Below are positions 34,797-46,149 of a stretch of DNA of 64,000 nt, piece after piece. The stretch's first letter is position 1, and each line of letters starts with the position of its first letter. The notes under the pieces are model-generated. The model made no database searches. It was given only the letters and a program-made list of their open reading frames with translations, and was not told the DNA's origin. Both the position numbers and the translations under genes were made by a program. Source of the stretch: Rhabdophis nuchalis (lineage: Eukaryota; Chordata; Lepidosauria; Squamata; Natricidae); contig CM077643.1 of NCBI GenBank assembly GCA_039707465.1, positions 334,768,919 to 334,832,918 of the forward strand, given 5' to 3'.

Positions 34797-36545
34797 TATA
34801 CAATACAATAGCAGTAGCAGAGTTGGAAGGGACCTTGTAGGTCTTCTAGTCCAACCCCCTGCATGGGCAGGAATCTTATACCATTTCAGACAAATGGCTG
34901 TCTAACATCTTTTTAAAGACTTCCAGGGTTGGGGCATTCACAACTGCTGGAGGCAAGCTGTTCCAGAGGTTAATTGTTCTTACTGTTAGGAAATTTCTCC
35001 TTAGTTCTAAGTTGCTTCTCTCCTTGGTTAGTTTCCACCCATTGCTCCTTGTCCTGCCCCCAGGTGTCTTGGAGAAAAGTTTGACTCCCTCTTCTTTGTG
35101 GCACCCTCTGAGATATCGGAACACTGCTATCATGTCTCCCCTGGTCCTTCTCTTCATCAAACTAGACATACCCAGTTCCTGCAGCCGTTCTTCATATGTC
35201 TTAGTCTCCAGTCCTCTAATCATCTTGGTTGCTCTTCTTTGCACTCTTTCCAGAGTCTCCACGTCTTTTCTACATCGTGGCGACCAAAACTGTATGCAGT
35301 ATTCCAAGTGTGGCCTTACCAAGGCACTATACAGTGGCATTAACACTTCACGCGATCTAGATTCTATCCCTCTGTTGATGCAGCCTAGAACTGTGTTGGC
35401 TTTTTTGGCAGCTGCTGCACACTGCTGGCTCATATTTAAATGGTTGTCCACTAGGATTCCGAGATCCCTCTCACAGTTGCTACTATTGAGCAAGGTACCA
35501 CCTATACTGTACTTGTGCATTTGGTTTTTCTTGCCTATATGTAGGACCTTACTTTTTTCACAATTGAATTTCATTTTATTAGACAGTGCCCAATGTTCAA
35601 GTTTGTCTAGATCCTTCTGTATCTTAAGCCTATCTTCTGGAGTGTTGGCTATTCCTGCCAGCTTGGTGTCGTCTGCGAATTTGATGAGTTCCCCATTTAT
35701 CCCCTCATCCAAATCGTTGATGAAGATGTTAAAGAGTACTGGGCCTAAAACAGAGCCTTGGGGGACTCCACTGCATACTTCCTTCCATGTAGATGCAGTT
35801 CCATTGAGGACTACACGTTGAGTGCGGTTGGTCAGCCAGTTACGAATCCATTTGGTGGTGGTGCTGTCTAACCCACAATTTTCTACTTTATCTAATAGTA
35901 GGTTATGGTCTACTTTATCAAATGCCTTACTGAAGTCCAGGTAAATTATATCAACAGCATTCCTCTGGTCCACTGATTTTGTTACTTTGTCAAAGAATGC
36001 AATTAGATTTGTCTGGCATGATCTGTTTTTGACAAACCCATGTTGGCTTTTGGCTATTACTTTGTTTGCTTCTAGGTGTTCACTTATTTGTTGTTTAATT
36101 ATCTTTTCCAGAATCTTTCCTGGTATTGAGGTCAGGCTGATGGGTCTATAGTTTCCTGGATCTGTTTTTTTTCCTTTTTTGAAAATGGGAACCACATCTG
36201 CTCTTTTCCAGTCTTCTGGCAGTTCCCCGGTGCTCCAGGATCTCTGAAAGATATAGTTCAGTGGTTCTGAGATCTCGTCTGCCAGTTCCTTCAGAACCCT
36301 GGGGTGTAATCCATCCGGTCCTGGTGATTTGAACTCGTCCAGGGCAGACAGGTGCTCACTTACCATTTTCTTCTCTATTTCAACTTGTGTTCCTAATCTG
36401 ATATTTGTGGTGCTGTTTTTGATTGATTGGACTGTTTTATCCCTTTGTGTAAAGACAGATGCAAAGAAAGAGTTAAATAGTTCTGCTTTCTCCCTGTTGC
36501 TTATCATCTTCTTGCCATTTTCTCCCAGCAGTGGACCAAAATGGC
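34797..36545 (-). mobile_element. CR1 LINE, 5'-truncated, young
   Basis: Covers the second half of ORF2 and the 3' UTR. The 3' end reads (on the - strand) GCAGGGGGTTGGACTAGAAG, ACCTACAAGGTCCC and finishes in an ATTGTAT-type short repeat. Upstream of the first Met the frame remains open (PLLGENGKK), then homology ends, so the endonuclease and 5' end are missing. The two other pieces of this CR1 type, at 13693 and 51224, are short. Confidence 0.92.
34876..36507 (-). CDS. CR1 ORF2 fragment: reverse transcriptase, 543 codons, undamaged
   Basis: Reverse transcriptase for target-primed insertion of the LINE RNA. Visible in order: VPIFKKGKKTDPGNYRPISL (RT motifs 1-2), about residue 190 YLDFSKAFDKVDH, about 247 GVPQGSVLGPVLFNIFIND, about 277 FADDTKLAG with the catalytic Asp pair, then the C-terminal block VRPHLEYCIQFWSP..LERVQRRATKMIRGLE and WNSLPPAVVNAP, ending LSEMV. 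There is no stop or frameshift over 1.6 kb although the element is 5'-truncated and has no promoter or endonuclease, so this is residual coding sequence of a recent insertion, not a functional gene. The + strand 269-codon frame inside it is its shadow. Confidence 0.9.
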   Translation of the reverse strand: MISNREKAELFNSFFASVFTQRDKTVQSIKNSTTNIRLGTQVEIEKKMVSEHLSALDEFKSPGPDGLHPRVLKELADEISEPLNYIFQRSWSTGELPEDWKRADVVPIFKKGKKTDPGNYRPISLTSIPGKILEKIIKQQISEHLEANKVIAKSQHGFVKNRSCQTNLIAFFDKVTKSVDQRNAVDIIYLDFSKAFDKVDHNLLLDKVENCGLDSTTTKWIRNWLTNRTQRVVLNGTASTWKEVCSGVPQGSVLGPVLFNIFINDLDEGINGELIKFADDTKLAGIANTPEDRLKIQKDLDKLEHWALSNKMKFNCEKSKVLHIGKKNQMHKYSIGGTLLNSSNCERDLGILVDNHLNMSQQCAAAAKKANTVLGCINRGIESRSREVLMPLYSALVRPHLEYCIQFWSPRCRKDVETLERVQRRATKMIRGLETKTYEERLQELGMSSLMKRRTRGDMIAVFRYLRGCHKEEGVKLFSKTPGGRTRSNGWKLTKERSNLELRRNFLTVRTINLWNSLPPAVVNAPTLEVFKKMLDSHLSEMV

Positions 36546-37297
36546 AAAGATGTGTTAGTAGATTGATTTATTTTCTGTTGTTCAATCTCATTAAGATGTT
36601 GAGTATATCTTCATTTTGCCTGATGTTTGGGCGTTCTTGGCAAGCAGATATAGGTATTGAAATATATAATCTTGATCTATTTCCTTTGTGCAACAACTAG
36701 AGCGATTTATATTATACAAGTGTGATAAGATTCTGCAAAGAGAAAGTAGGAAGCAGTAAAGAAAAAGTTTTTACATTGGTGAAATAATCACCTTTTGCAG
36801 AATATGTGTAGTGCCTATAATAAAGTACAAATAGATTAAAGCTACAGGCGATAATCCTGTTAAATGTTTGCTCTTAAAGATAGACATTTATGTTGTGCTT
36901 TTCTTTATGAAGCAAATACAATGGATTTGCAGATCAATAATAATTTTCCTGCCAGTCCAGGTAGTTGACCTTTCTTAGCATTGAAATGATAGATGGTGAG
37001 AGGTAGTAGATAAATTGTCAGACTAGGAGTAGATTAAAAAAAATCCACCTTCAGCTCACGGAAATACAGGGGTGGTATTGGGACAGCCACTCTCATTTAG
37101 CCAACCCTATCTGACAGGGTTGCTCCTATGGGGCAAATATGAAGAACAAGCCGCATTGAATTATTGGAGGCGAGTCAAGTGGTAAACCTACCTCTAACAA
37201 ATGTATTGTTGCAGTTAATACCACGGAAACCTAGTATGGGTGAATCTATTTATTTGGCTTCTTAAGTTTCTCATTATTTTCAGTGAGACCTCCTTTA
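36546..37297. other. Intron, nothing recognised
   Basis: No exon or repeat recognised. Confidence 0.45.
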
Positions 37298-37305
37298 GTG
37301 TAAAC

Positions 37306-37352
37306 CAGGGATGTCCAAACTTGGGAACTTTAAGACTTGTGGACTTCAACTG
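37306..37352. mobile_element. Single-arm foldback relic, 47 bp
   Basis: CAGGGATGTCCAAACTTGG and ACTTTAAGACTTGTGGACTT, i.e. one outer arm only, yet flanked by perfect 8-bp duplications GTGTAAAC. The intact target duplication implies that the rest of the palindrome was lost after, or during, insertion. Confidence 0.75.
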
Positions 37353-37360
37353 GTGTAAAC

Positions 37361-37868
37361 TATGCCAGTGTAAACTAAGCCATTAGTTTAATAAAGTGAT
37401 TTTTAAAGCTGTCACAAAAATATGGATGTATATATGTATTTTGCACTTTGCCCAATGTACACACCATTTGCAAACATTTTTGGTACACACTTCTGTATAC
37501 CATTTTATCAATTTATACAGTTTTGCATGTGCATTTTCCTAATTAACATGAACTTTTAATTAGTGAACTTTTTAAAACTTACGTATTAGCTAAAACATGC
37601 CACATAAGGCATGTTGCATTCCAGTGTAAACTAAGCCATTTTTAAAATTTCTACTTCAATATCTTTACTCCTCAATGGTAGTCCCATATTTGTGGATGCT
37701 TAAATACTAGTGGGCTAGATATGTGAGTGCACAGTGTTATGAATTATGGAAAATGGATGTTCATATTAAATAATATTTATATCACACTTAAAATGAGGAA
37801 ATAGAATGGAAATAAAGGAATAGCAGATGATAGAAATGATATATGACTATAAAAATAGTTTATTTTTA
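37361..37868. other. Intron, nothing recognised
   Basis: The word GTGTAAACTAAGCCATT occurs twice (37370 and 37624) about 250 bp apart. Otherwise unassigned. Confidence 0.4.
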
Positions 37869-37869
37869 A

Positions 37870-38100
37870 GAGCTGAAGTGGCGCAGTGGTTTGACTGCAG
37901 TACTGCAGGCTATTTCAGCTGACTGCTCGCTGCAATTTGGCAGTTCAAATCTCACTGGCTCAAGGTTGACTCAGCCTTCAGTCCTTCTGAGGTGGGTAAA
38001 ATGAGGACTCAGATTGTTGAGGGAAATACGCTGACTCTGTAAATCGCTTATAGAGGGCTGTAAAGGCATTATGAAACGGTATATAAGTGCTATTGCTATT
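37870..38100 (+). mobile_element. Sauria-type tRNA-derived SINE
   Basis: AGTGGCGCAGTGGTTTGAC (A-box region), GGCAGTTCAAATCTC (B-box region), GGTTGACTCAGCCTTCAGTC, then GGTATATAAGTGCTATTGC at the BovB-like end. Better preserved than the copy at 9431. Confidence 0.85.
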
Positions 38101-39864
38101 TTTAATTATAGTTTGTGGATTTTGTAGAGGGATAAGACAGACTTTTCCTATCTGCTTCCATCTGCTAATTACTATCAAAATAGTTCAGTTTGCTTCAGCT
38201 CAATGCTGGCCAGGAATTTAGGGGCAATATTTGTTTGGTTCAGTTTTCACATAGTCGACAATCAGATCCCTCTGCTGTTGCCTCATGCCCACTAATATTT
38301 TAGTGGTGGGTTAGTAAGCATTTCCATGCCACTATCATGATATAATATTGGCTGTTGGTATGCCTGATTATTTATGTTAACAAAGTTCTATTACCCCATT
38401 TAAATGGAGTAAATAGGTTTGCTGAACTAGATCGTAATTTCTGTTTGTTTGTTTTATTATATTGAGGTCACATCAATATTGACAGTTATTTTTAACTTTG
38501 TGGAATTGGGAATCAATAATAGTTGTTTATATGCAAATAAATTATGTTCAGTTGAAGAAGGCACAGCTATGCCTTTACTTTACTAGTCTAAGTCTTGTGG
38601 TATTGTTTTAATTTAATCTTATTAGGGGTCCTAGTGTGTATGTGCCTCTGTTTTTTTCCTCTTGATCGATGGGCAGTAACTGCTGCTTAAGATGATAATT
38701 TGAACTAGGCTAATATATTTGGGAATTCAAGCATGTACTGCTTTGAAGTCTGTAGGAGTGGAAGGAACAAAAAAAGTCTAGAGCAGACATCCAATAATGA
38801 AGCATGTTAAATCAAAAGAATTAAACTCAAAGTTTAAGAATGCAAATTTCAGAAACCTTATAGCCTCTCATGTATGTATGTATGTATGTATGTACCGTAT
38901 GTACACATATACATTGACACAGACATCAGTCACGTTCTTTTTCAAGCCATTCCATTTCTCTGCCTTTGCAGAAAGAACTTTTCTGTCTTCCCATAGAAAG
39001 ATTGCCATCTTATGTTTTTTATATAGAAAAACTGTAGCTTTAATGTGTTTCCATCTGTGTTTTTTAGTGGAATTGTTTTGTTGACTTTGACAGTTGGACC
39101 AATCTGAACTGTATTGTTAAATAAATATGGAATATTTAATTATATCAACAGAAATCCAGACCGCTAGTTTAGAGCAGTTTGGAATAAATTGACTAAGAAT
39201 TGGAAATATCCCACGGAATTTCTGCTTTTCATTTATTTATTTTTGAGTGACTGGTTTTTTTTTTAAATGCTTCAAATTTGGCAACATCCTGGGTGGTGTC
39301 CTATTTACAGGTGCTCTTGGTTGGACTGTGTGTTTGTGTGTGTATCTGTATTTGAAGTAGAGGGCAGGGTTTTTTAGTTTTCTCAAATGCAGAGTTTCTA
39401 GCCAGACAAATTTAAAAAAAGCAAACAAAATGCATTTGTAGAAGAAACTAGAGATTTTCTAAACAGCCAGAGGAATGACTTATAGACTTTACATTTACCT
39501 AATGCAAATAAGAAAACAACCTATTCCTAGACTTCTGGTATGCAGTCTGGGTTTTTGGTCCAGAGCACTTAAAAAAAATATAGGCAAAGTAGTTTTGGAA
39601 TAAGAATGCCAAGTTCTTCCAGACATTGTTGGTTCAAGCCTGTATCTGAAATAGCTTATAGCTGCTTCTTGCAAGCTGATATTGGACTGAAATTATGCCT
39701 ATTTTTACAGCAGAACAGCTAGATTATTGTTCACATAGTTTATCTGTGTTGATCCCAAGATTGAGGTCAGGGATACAGTATTCCTTACCTAGATTTGTTT
39801 GCATATCCCTTTATTAAAGAGTGACAGATTTGGGAGGGGGTGGACGGGACACACAGGCTATATA
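38101..39864. other. Intron with a TGTA microsatellite
   Basis: A short TGTA run lies at 38871-38894. Nothing else recognised. Confidence 0.45.
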
Positions 39865-39872
39865 CCACTTAG

Positions 39873-40088
39873 CAGGAGTAGTCAACCTTTTTATACCTAC
39901 TGCCCACTTTTGTATCTCAGTAGTAAAATTTTCTAACTGCCCACCGGTTCCACAGTAATGATGATTTATAAAGTAGGGAAGTCAATTAAAAAATTTTAAA
40001 AAGGAAAGTGCTTCAGTATCGGACAAAACTCTGACCGCCCACCATGAAAGCTGGAACGCCCACTAGTGGGCGGTAGGGACTACCACTG
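39873..40088 (-). mobile_element. Non-autonomous hAT, 226-bp family (antisense, slightly deleted)
   Basis: CAGGAGTAGTCAACCTTTTT..GGGACTACCACTG, the reverse orientation of the elements at 45661 and 48576. Duplications CCACTTAG and CCATTTAG differ at one base. Confidence 0.8.
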
Positions 40089-40096
40089 CCATTTAG

Positions 40097-40445
40097 TTTC
40101 CTAAATAAGGTTAAAGAAGAATAGCAACTGTAATATTTGTATGCTTTACAAACCCAGGACATCAACAGCTGATTGACAAGCAGCAAACTCCTAGGCTGAA
40201 TTCCAAAAATACGTTTTTCATTTGTGCAAGTAGTCCCAAGTGTCTACTTTTGCAGACAATCATGTTAGTCGAGCCAAGAATATGTGGCACTCAATTACTG
40301 CAACTTTTAGAGTCTCAAAAGTTAGTCATTTTCTGACTATGTTGCTGAGTCTGTAAACAAGTTGCTCACATGGGAATTGAATTGGATAAGCTCGACACTA
40401 GAGCCCCTTCTATAAGTGAGGTTAATTGGTTATTAGTTAGTATAA
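40097..40445. other. Intron, nothing recognised
   Basis: No exon or repeat recognised. Confidence 0.4.
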
Positions 40446-40625
40446 TAATTAATTTAATTTAATAATTTATTAGATTTATAAACCGCTCCCTCTCCCCGAA
40501 GGGACTCGGGGCGGTGTACAGGAAAAATTAAAAAACCATATAAAACATACAATATATACAAAGTTAAAAACGAATTAAATTAACCTGTACTAAAATTTAA
40601 GAACATTAAAATACAACCCAACCTA
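40446..40625 (-). mobile_element. L2 LINE 3' UTR fragment
   Basis: AAACCGCTCCCTCTCCCCGAAGG and CTCGGGGCGGTGTACAGG, the L2 terminal hairpin, followed by the A-rich 3' UTR also seen at 61540. Only the extreme 3' end is present. Confidence 0.75.
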
Positions 40626-40860
40626 TGCTAAAATTCCCTAAAATCTAATATCCATATACGTATTTGGTGGATGATATATTATGTTAGTACCTGTATAAGT
40701 TAGTACCTGGTCCAAAACATAGCTCTTCAGCATGGGTACATAGTGCAATGCCATATCGCCGTTTAAATCGCACATGGGACACACATCTGTGAGCGCAAGA
40801 TGAACAGGAAGTGCTAGAAAAGCCTGGTGTTTGGTCATTAACACCTTATCAGTTGCTACT
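40626..40860. other. Unassigned spacer between two antisense L2 copies
   Basis: No recognised family. The 68-codon - strand frame here has no domain. Confidence 0.35.
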
Positions 40861-41380
40861 AGAATAAGAATAGAATAGAATAATTTAATTTATAGACCGC
40901 TCCTCTCCCCGTAGGGACTCGGAGCGGTGCACAGGGAAAACTAAAACCACAATACAATAAATATACAAATATAATTAAGAACAAATTAAATCTGGGCCTG
41001 TGCTAAAATCCCCTTAACATGCTAAAATACCCAATTAAAATAGCTAGACCCTATAGAGAGAGGCTACCCAAGGCCGGCCAAACGGAAAAGATGAGTTTTT
41101 AATTTCAGACGGAAGGAGCGGAAGTCCGTGGTTGTTCTGATGTCGGGGGGAAGGTCGTTCCAGAGGGCTGGGCCCGCCAAGAGAGAGCCTTTCCCCTGGG
41201 CGTCGCCCGCTGACAGAGTCTAGTGGACGGCACCCGGAGAAGTCCCTCTCTGTGGGAGCAAATCGGCCGTGAGGATGTATGAGGCAGGATCCGATCCCGC
41301 AGATAGCTAGGTCCCGAGCCATGGAGCGCTTTAAAAATGATGACTAATACCTTGAAGCGCACCCGGAAGACGACAGGCAG

Positions 41381-43471
41381 CTAGTGCAACTCGCGCAGAA
41401 GTGGAGTTATGTGGGCAAATCTGGAGGTACCCAAGATTGCCCGCGCGGTTGCATTCTGAACCATCTGAAGTCTCCGGGTGCACCTCAAGGGAAGCCCCAT
41501 GTAGAGAGAGTTACAATAGTCCAGTCGCGATGTCACGAGAGCATGAGTGACTGTGCGAAGGGCGTCCCGATCCAATAGGGGGCGCAACTGGCAAACCAGG
41601 CAAACCTGGTAAAACGCCCTCCTGGCCACGGCTGTCACTTGATCTTCCATGGACAGCCGGGCATCCAGGAGGACACCCAAGTTGCGCGCCCCATCCACAG
41701 GGGCAAGATGTTCGCCCCCTATGGCCAGCGATGGAGTCAGCTGGTTGAATCGGGCAGCCGGAAACCACAGCCACTCGGTCTTGGTCGGGTTGAGCCTGAG
41801 TCCGTTACTTCCCATCCAGATCCGCACGGCTTCCAGGCACTGGCACATCACTGCTACGGCATCGTTGGGGTGGTTTGGGGTAGAAATGTACAGCTGTGTA
41901 TCATCAGCGTACAGGTGGTACTCTACCCCAAAACCACGGATGATCTCACTCAGCGGCTTCATATATGTGTTGAACAGGAGAGGCGAGAGGACCGACCCCT
42001 GAGGCACCCCACATGTGAAGGGTCTCGAGGTCGACCTCTGCTCTCCTGTCAACACAAATTGCGATTGGCCAGAGAGGTAGGAGGAGAACCACCGTAAAAC
42101 GGTGCCTCCCACCCCCAACCCCCCCAGCCGATGCAATAGGATACCATGGTCGATGGTATCGAAAGCCGCCGAGAGGTCTAATAGGACCAGGATGGAGGAA
42201 CAACCCCCATCTCTGGCCCTCCAGAGATCATCAACCAACGCGACCAATGCCGTCTCAGTGCTATGCCCGGGCCAGAAGCCGGACTGGCGCGGGTCTAGAT
42301 AATCAACTTCCTCCAGGTGACGGGGAAACTGTTGTGCCACCACACTCTCAACAACCTTCGCCAAAAAGGGAAGGTTGGAGACTGGACGATAGTTGTTTAA
42401 TAAAGCTGGGTCCAAAGAGGGCTTCTTAAGGAGGGGCCTCACGATAGCCTCTTTTAGGGAAGCAGGCAAGGAACCCTCACTTAAGGATGCGTTGACAACC
42501 TCTTGGAGCCAGCCTCGTGTCACCTCCCAGGATGCCAGTACAAGCCAGGAGGGACACGGGTCCAATAAACATGTGGTGGCTCGCAGTCGCCCACGTAGCC
42601 TGTCCATATCCTCGGAAGTAACGGAGTCAAACTCCTCCCAAACAAGCTCTGTCTCGTGGCATCCCACTGGGCCATCAATGGGGGCTAGCTCGTTCTGTAT
42701 CTGAGCGATTTTCTCCTGCAGAAAAGTCACAAATTCCTCTGCCCTGCCCTGTAGCGGGGCTTCCCGCACCCTCTGTTGAAGGAGGGAGCGGGTCACCCTA
42801 AACAGGGCAGCAGGGCGGTTTTCTGCGGATGCTATGAGAGTGGCACAATGATGACGTTTGGCCACTCTCAGCGCCACAATGTAAGTCCGTAACTGGGCTC
42901 TTACTTGTGTCCGGTCAGATTCAGAACGGGTAGACCTCCATCTTCTCTCTAGGCATCTCTTGTGACGTTTCATCCCCCTCAGCTCCTCGGTAAACCAAGG
43001 AGCCGGGGCGACTCGCCGCCGCAAGAGAGGCCGCAAGGGCGCGACCCGATCCAAGGCTCCCGTGGTCGCAGTGTTCCATGCGGCCACGAGGTCCTCCATC
43101 GGGGCGCGGGTCAGGGGTATAGGAAGTGGCCCAAGCGCCGCCTGGAACCCATCCGGGTCCATAAGGCGCCTGGGGCGAAACCAGATCGATGGCTCTGGTT
43201 CCGCCTCCCCGCGGAGGGGAGTAGCGGTCGGAAAGTCGAGCCGGAGAAGTGAGTGGTCTGACCATGACAAGGGCGTGATGACTATATCCCCTATACCCAG
43301 ATCACTCTTCCATTGGCCAGAGACAAAGATGAGATCCGGTGTATGTCCACCCTCGTGGGTGGGGCCTTGAATTAATTGGGTCAGGTCCATGGCCGTCATG
43401 GAAGCCATGAACTCCCGAGCTACCACGGATGATTCGCCCACCGATGGCAGATTAAAGTCCCCCATGACCAA
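41381..43471 (-). pseudogene. L2 ORF2, main part: endonuclease C-half and reverse transcriptase
   Basis: The 696-codon frame starts inside the AP endonuclease: VMGDFNLPSVGES (GDFN motif) and at about residue 72 SWSDHSLLRLDF (SDH motif). A linker with Arg-rich stretches follows, then [22 protein letters not shown], about 435 [20 protein letters not shown], about 489 CGVPQGSVLSPLLFNTYMKP, about 518 YADDTQLYIS with both catalytic Asp. It ends at ITPLLRELH followed by TAG, where sibling L2 copies have TGG (Trp of HWLP), so this is a nonsense change rather than the natural end. Coding homology continues downstream (FKVLVIIFKALHGSGPSYLR) and then shifts frame. Confidence 0.9.
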
Positions 43472-44313
43472 AAGTCTGGGGTCTCAACTGCCACCGTAGC
43501 GATCACCTCCAGGAGCTCGGGCAGGGCTGCTGCTACATAGCGGGGAGCCAGGTATACAACCAGCAAGCCCAACTGCCTCCCTAGGCCCCACTTCACGCAG
43601 AGGGACTCACAACCGGTAGTCTGTGGCACAATGGTCTCTCTCGGCTCAAGATCTTCCTTTATTATGACCGCCACCCCACCACCCCTACCTAGGGCCCGGG
43701 GCTGATGAAAAGCGCGGTAGCCTGGTGGGCACATTTCAACGAGGGGGAGTCCACCCTCGTGGCCCAACCAGGTCTCCGCTATTCCAGCCAGGTCCGGCTC
43801 CCCCTCTGACACAAGGTCATGGATGAGGGGGGCTTTGTTGACAATGGACCTGGCGTTACAAAACATCAGCCTCAGGCCCTGGCTCTGTATTCCCTGACCA
43901 CCTAGCCTGCGGGGGTTGTGACACCTAACCGTTTGCAACCAACGGCTACGTGTCCCCAACCGGGAGGATGGAACTTGCCTCCCCTCGGACCTGCCTCTCC
44001 CCACGACCTTCTGAATGGAAATGCCCTCCGCAGGAACGACTCGTGTTTCTCCCCCCCTCACGAATTCTTCCGCTTCCCTCCATCGCCTGTTGGCCTGGCC
44101 CTCTCTCTCTAACTGTACATACCCTCCCTCCTCCTCCCTGGAACCCCCTAAAACCCGCATTAAAAACCTCCCTAAAAAAACCCTCAACCTGCGCTTCGCC
44201 CACCTCTCAGGAATAATCAATCCGTCCTCGAGGTGGGCCCGTGATAGACAGGAGGGCCAGGCCTGCGAGAGGGGAGACTCCCGCAGGCCAAGGAGGTCGC
44301 GCCTAGAGTACAC
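43420..44313 (-). pseudogene. L2 ORF2, N-terminal part with endonuclease N-half
   Basis: Begins MYSRRDLLGLRESPLSQAWP, the same start as the copy at 15242, then an Arg/Gly-rich stretch of about 130 residues and the AP endonuclease opening: LMFCNARSIVNKAPLIHDLV, IAETWLGHEGGLP, GGGVAVIIKEDL. After ..VETPDF the frame slips (FWSWGTLICH) while the next frame reads VMGDFNLP, so a one-base indel near 43475 separates the two parts. Active sites on both sides of the slip look preserved. Confidence 0.85.
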
Positions 44314-45469
44314 GATAAAACCTCAGGGTGGTTCCAAACCAGGAAGGCAAAAACACAAGTCCGAAATAAGTGGCTGAGTGCAGGATGTTCTTCAGGATGG
44401 GGGGGGGGGTAAAGTCAGAATCCAGAGTCTTATGGATGGGGGGGGGTCAAGTCCAATCCCATTACAGGCCCCATCCATCTGTCCTTCCGACCAAGGGGCT
44501 TAGTTCGTAACAGCCCTCTAATGGCCCAGGTATTATCAGCCAGCCAGCCTCCACCAGTCCCGGGCACTCACTCCACGATGTCCTGAAATGTCCTCGGCCA
44601 AATCCATCTTTTCCCAACCGGCTGCAGATGTTACATGCCGGGCTGCTCCGCCAAACATGCCACTTTCAACCAGCCAATACTCCATCTCCAACCTTCTCCT
44701 TCTTCTGCCAACTCCGTCCTCCATCATCAGCTCTTTCTTTCCATCGCCTCCAACTCCTCGCCATCTCCGTCCATCTCTCACCATCCATCTACATCCATCT
44801 CTCTCTCACTCCGTCATTCCATCTCTCTTCCTCTCCATCTCTCTCTTTCGCCTTCTCCTCCTCCATCCCTTCTGCTTCCTCCAACTCCTCAGCATTCCCA
44901 TCATTCCATACCTCAACACCATCTCTAGTCCACCTTCTACTTTCTTCCACCCTTCCTCTCTCAGGAGCAGTCCTAGCCAGTGGGGGGTGGATATTTCGGG
45001 CCCAGAACCAGGGTATGACCGCACGACCTGCCACTAGTCGTGCGGCCCGATGGTAGCTCTCCTGGCCTGGACCCCTGGGCCCCTCTCGCCGCCCATGATG
45101 AAATCCGCATCCCGGCTTACGGCCTGCCTCTCACCTTCCGGCCGCGCCGGGACGCTCTGGGCCGCAGACGAGCTTTTCTCGCCGCCCGTGATGAATCCAC
45201 ATCCCGGCTTGCGGCCTGCCTCTCTTCTTCCGGCCGCGCTGGGACGCTCTGGGCCGCGAACAGGCCGAGCCGATCTCCTCTACTCTCCCGTCGCCCAAAC
45301 AGCTCACCCTTCAGCTCCGGGCGGTTCAGCGCGACGACAGGAGGATCGGCTTGTCAAGCCAGCCCTCCACGATGGTAAGCGAGGGCTGGCGGCATCTTCC
45401 TGGGGTAAAAACCACCCCCGGGGCTTCTCCGGCTCTCAGGGCGCGACCGCCATGTCACGCATGCGCAGG
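44314..45469 (-). promoter_or_regulatory. CpG-rich L2 5' region, candidate internal promoter
   Basis: Its outer part (45040-45469) is GC- and CpG-rich with repeated GGGACGCTCTGGGCCGC and TCTTCCGGCCGCGC blocks. Its middle (about 44690-44960) is an almost uninterrupted pyrimidine tract on the + strand. LINE 5' regions normally hold the promoter, so promoter activity is inferred by position and composition only. Frames in this part look like low-complexity artefacts. Confidence 0.5.
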
Positions 45470-45660
45470 TAAACTGTGTATATACAGGCTTTCTTACCTG
45501 AGAATATGTAGATTTTCTCATTATAATTTCTTGTGCACATAAACTTTCATACATTTTGTTTTGAAACAATCACTTTTTAAAAAACTACCAATTTCCTGGT
45601 GACTTGATTACTTTCTACTTTACTGGTATTCCTTGCTTATTAATTTATGACCATTTAGAT

Positions 45661-45886
45661 CAGTGGTAGTCAACCTGGTCCCTACCGCCAACTAGTGGGC
45701 GTTGCAGCTTTCATGGTGGGCAGTAGGGGTTTTGTCCAATACTGAAACATTTTCCTTTTTTAAATTTAATTGAATTTTCCACTTTATAAATCACCATTAC
45801 TGTGGAACCAGTGGGCGGTTAGAAAATTTTACTACTAACAGAGATACAAAAGTGGGTGGTAGGTATAAAAAGGTTGACTACCCCTG
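45661..45886 (+). mobile_element. Non-autonomous hAT, 226 bp
   Basis: CAGTGGTAGTCAACCTGGTC..AGGTTGACTACCCCTG with perfect duplications ATTTAGAT. Same length and over 85% identical by eye to the copy at 48576. Non-coding. Confidence 0.88.
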
Positions 45887-46149
45887 ATTTAGATCCTTTG
45901 CAGCCTCCTTCAGTCACATGATCACCATTAGAATCAGTATGTATTATTGTATACTATTAACTAGTCTTCTCTCTTTTTTTTCTCCCACCCACCTACCTCT
46001 ACCTTGCAGAGCAGAGAGATTGGAGAGGAAGGCACTGTAAGAGAGCATGCTATTTCCTCTTCTTTACATTGAAAGCAGTGTGATCATGCTTGCAACCTGG
46101 CCTAGGTGCCAGAGGTGCACTATGCAAACAACGTACAGCACTCTCTTGC

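Larger units (their letters stand above)
40861..45469 (-). mobile_element. Nearly full-length L2-clade LINE
   Basis: About 4.6 kb. On the - strand: a CpG-rich 5' region beginning near GCGCATGCGTGACATGGCGG, a purine-rich middle of the 5' region, an ORF2 with AP endonuclease and reverse transcriptase, the C-terminal domain, a 3' hairpin (CCGAGTCCCTACGGGGAGAGG) and a TATTC repeat tail. It is the only copy here with a 5' region. I found no clear target duplication. Lesions are few: one frameshift in the endonuclease, one nonsense codon and at least one further frameshift near the C-terminus. Confidence 0.9.

Noticed and set aside
35012..35821. 269-codon + strand open frame
   Set aside because: Exact shadow of the undamaged CR1 ORF2 on the - strand; no independent protein character.
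37870..38100. Functional tRNA gene from A- and B-box-like motifs
   Set aside because: No cloverleaf; the motifs are the head of a Sauria SINE, as in the other SINE copies.
44588..45056. Overlapping Ser/Pro-rich frames of up to 149 codons
   Set aside because: Low-complexity translation of the polypyrimidine L2 5' region in three frames; no frame is favoured.
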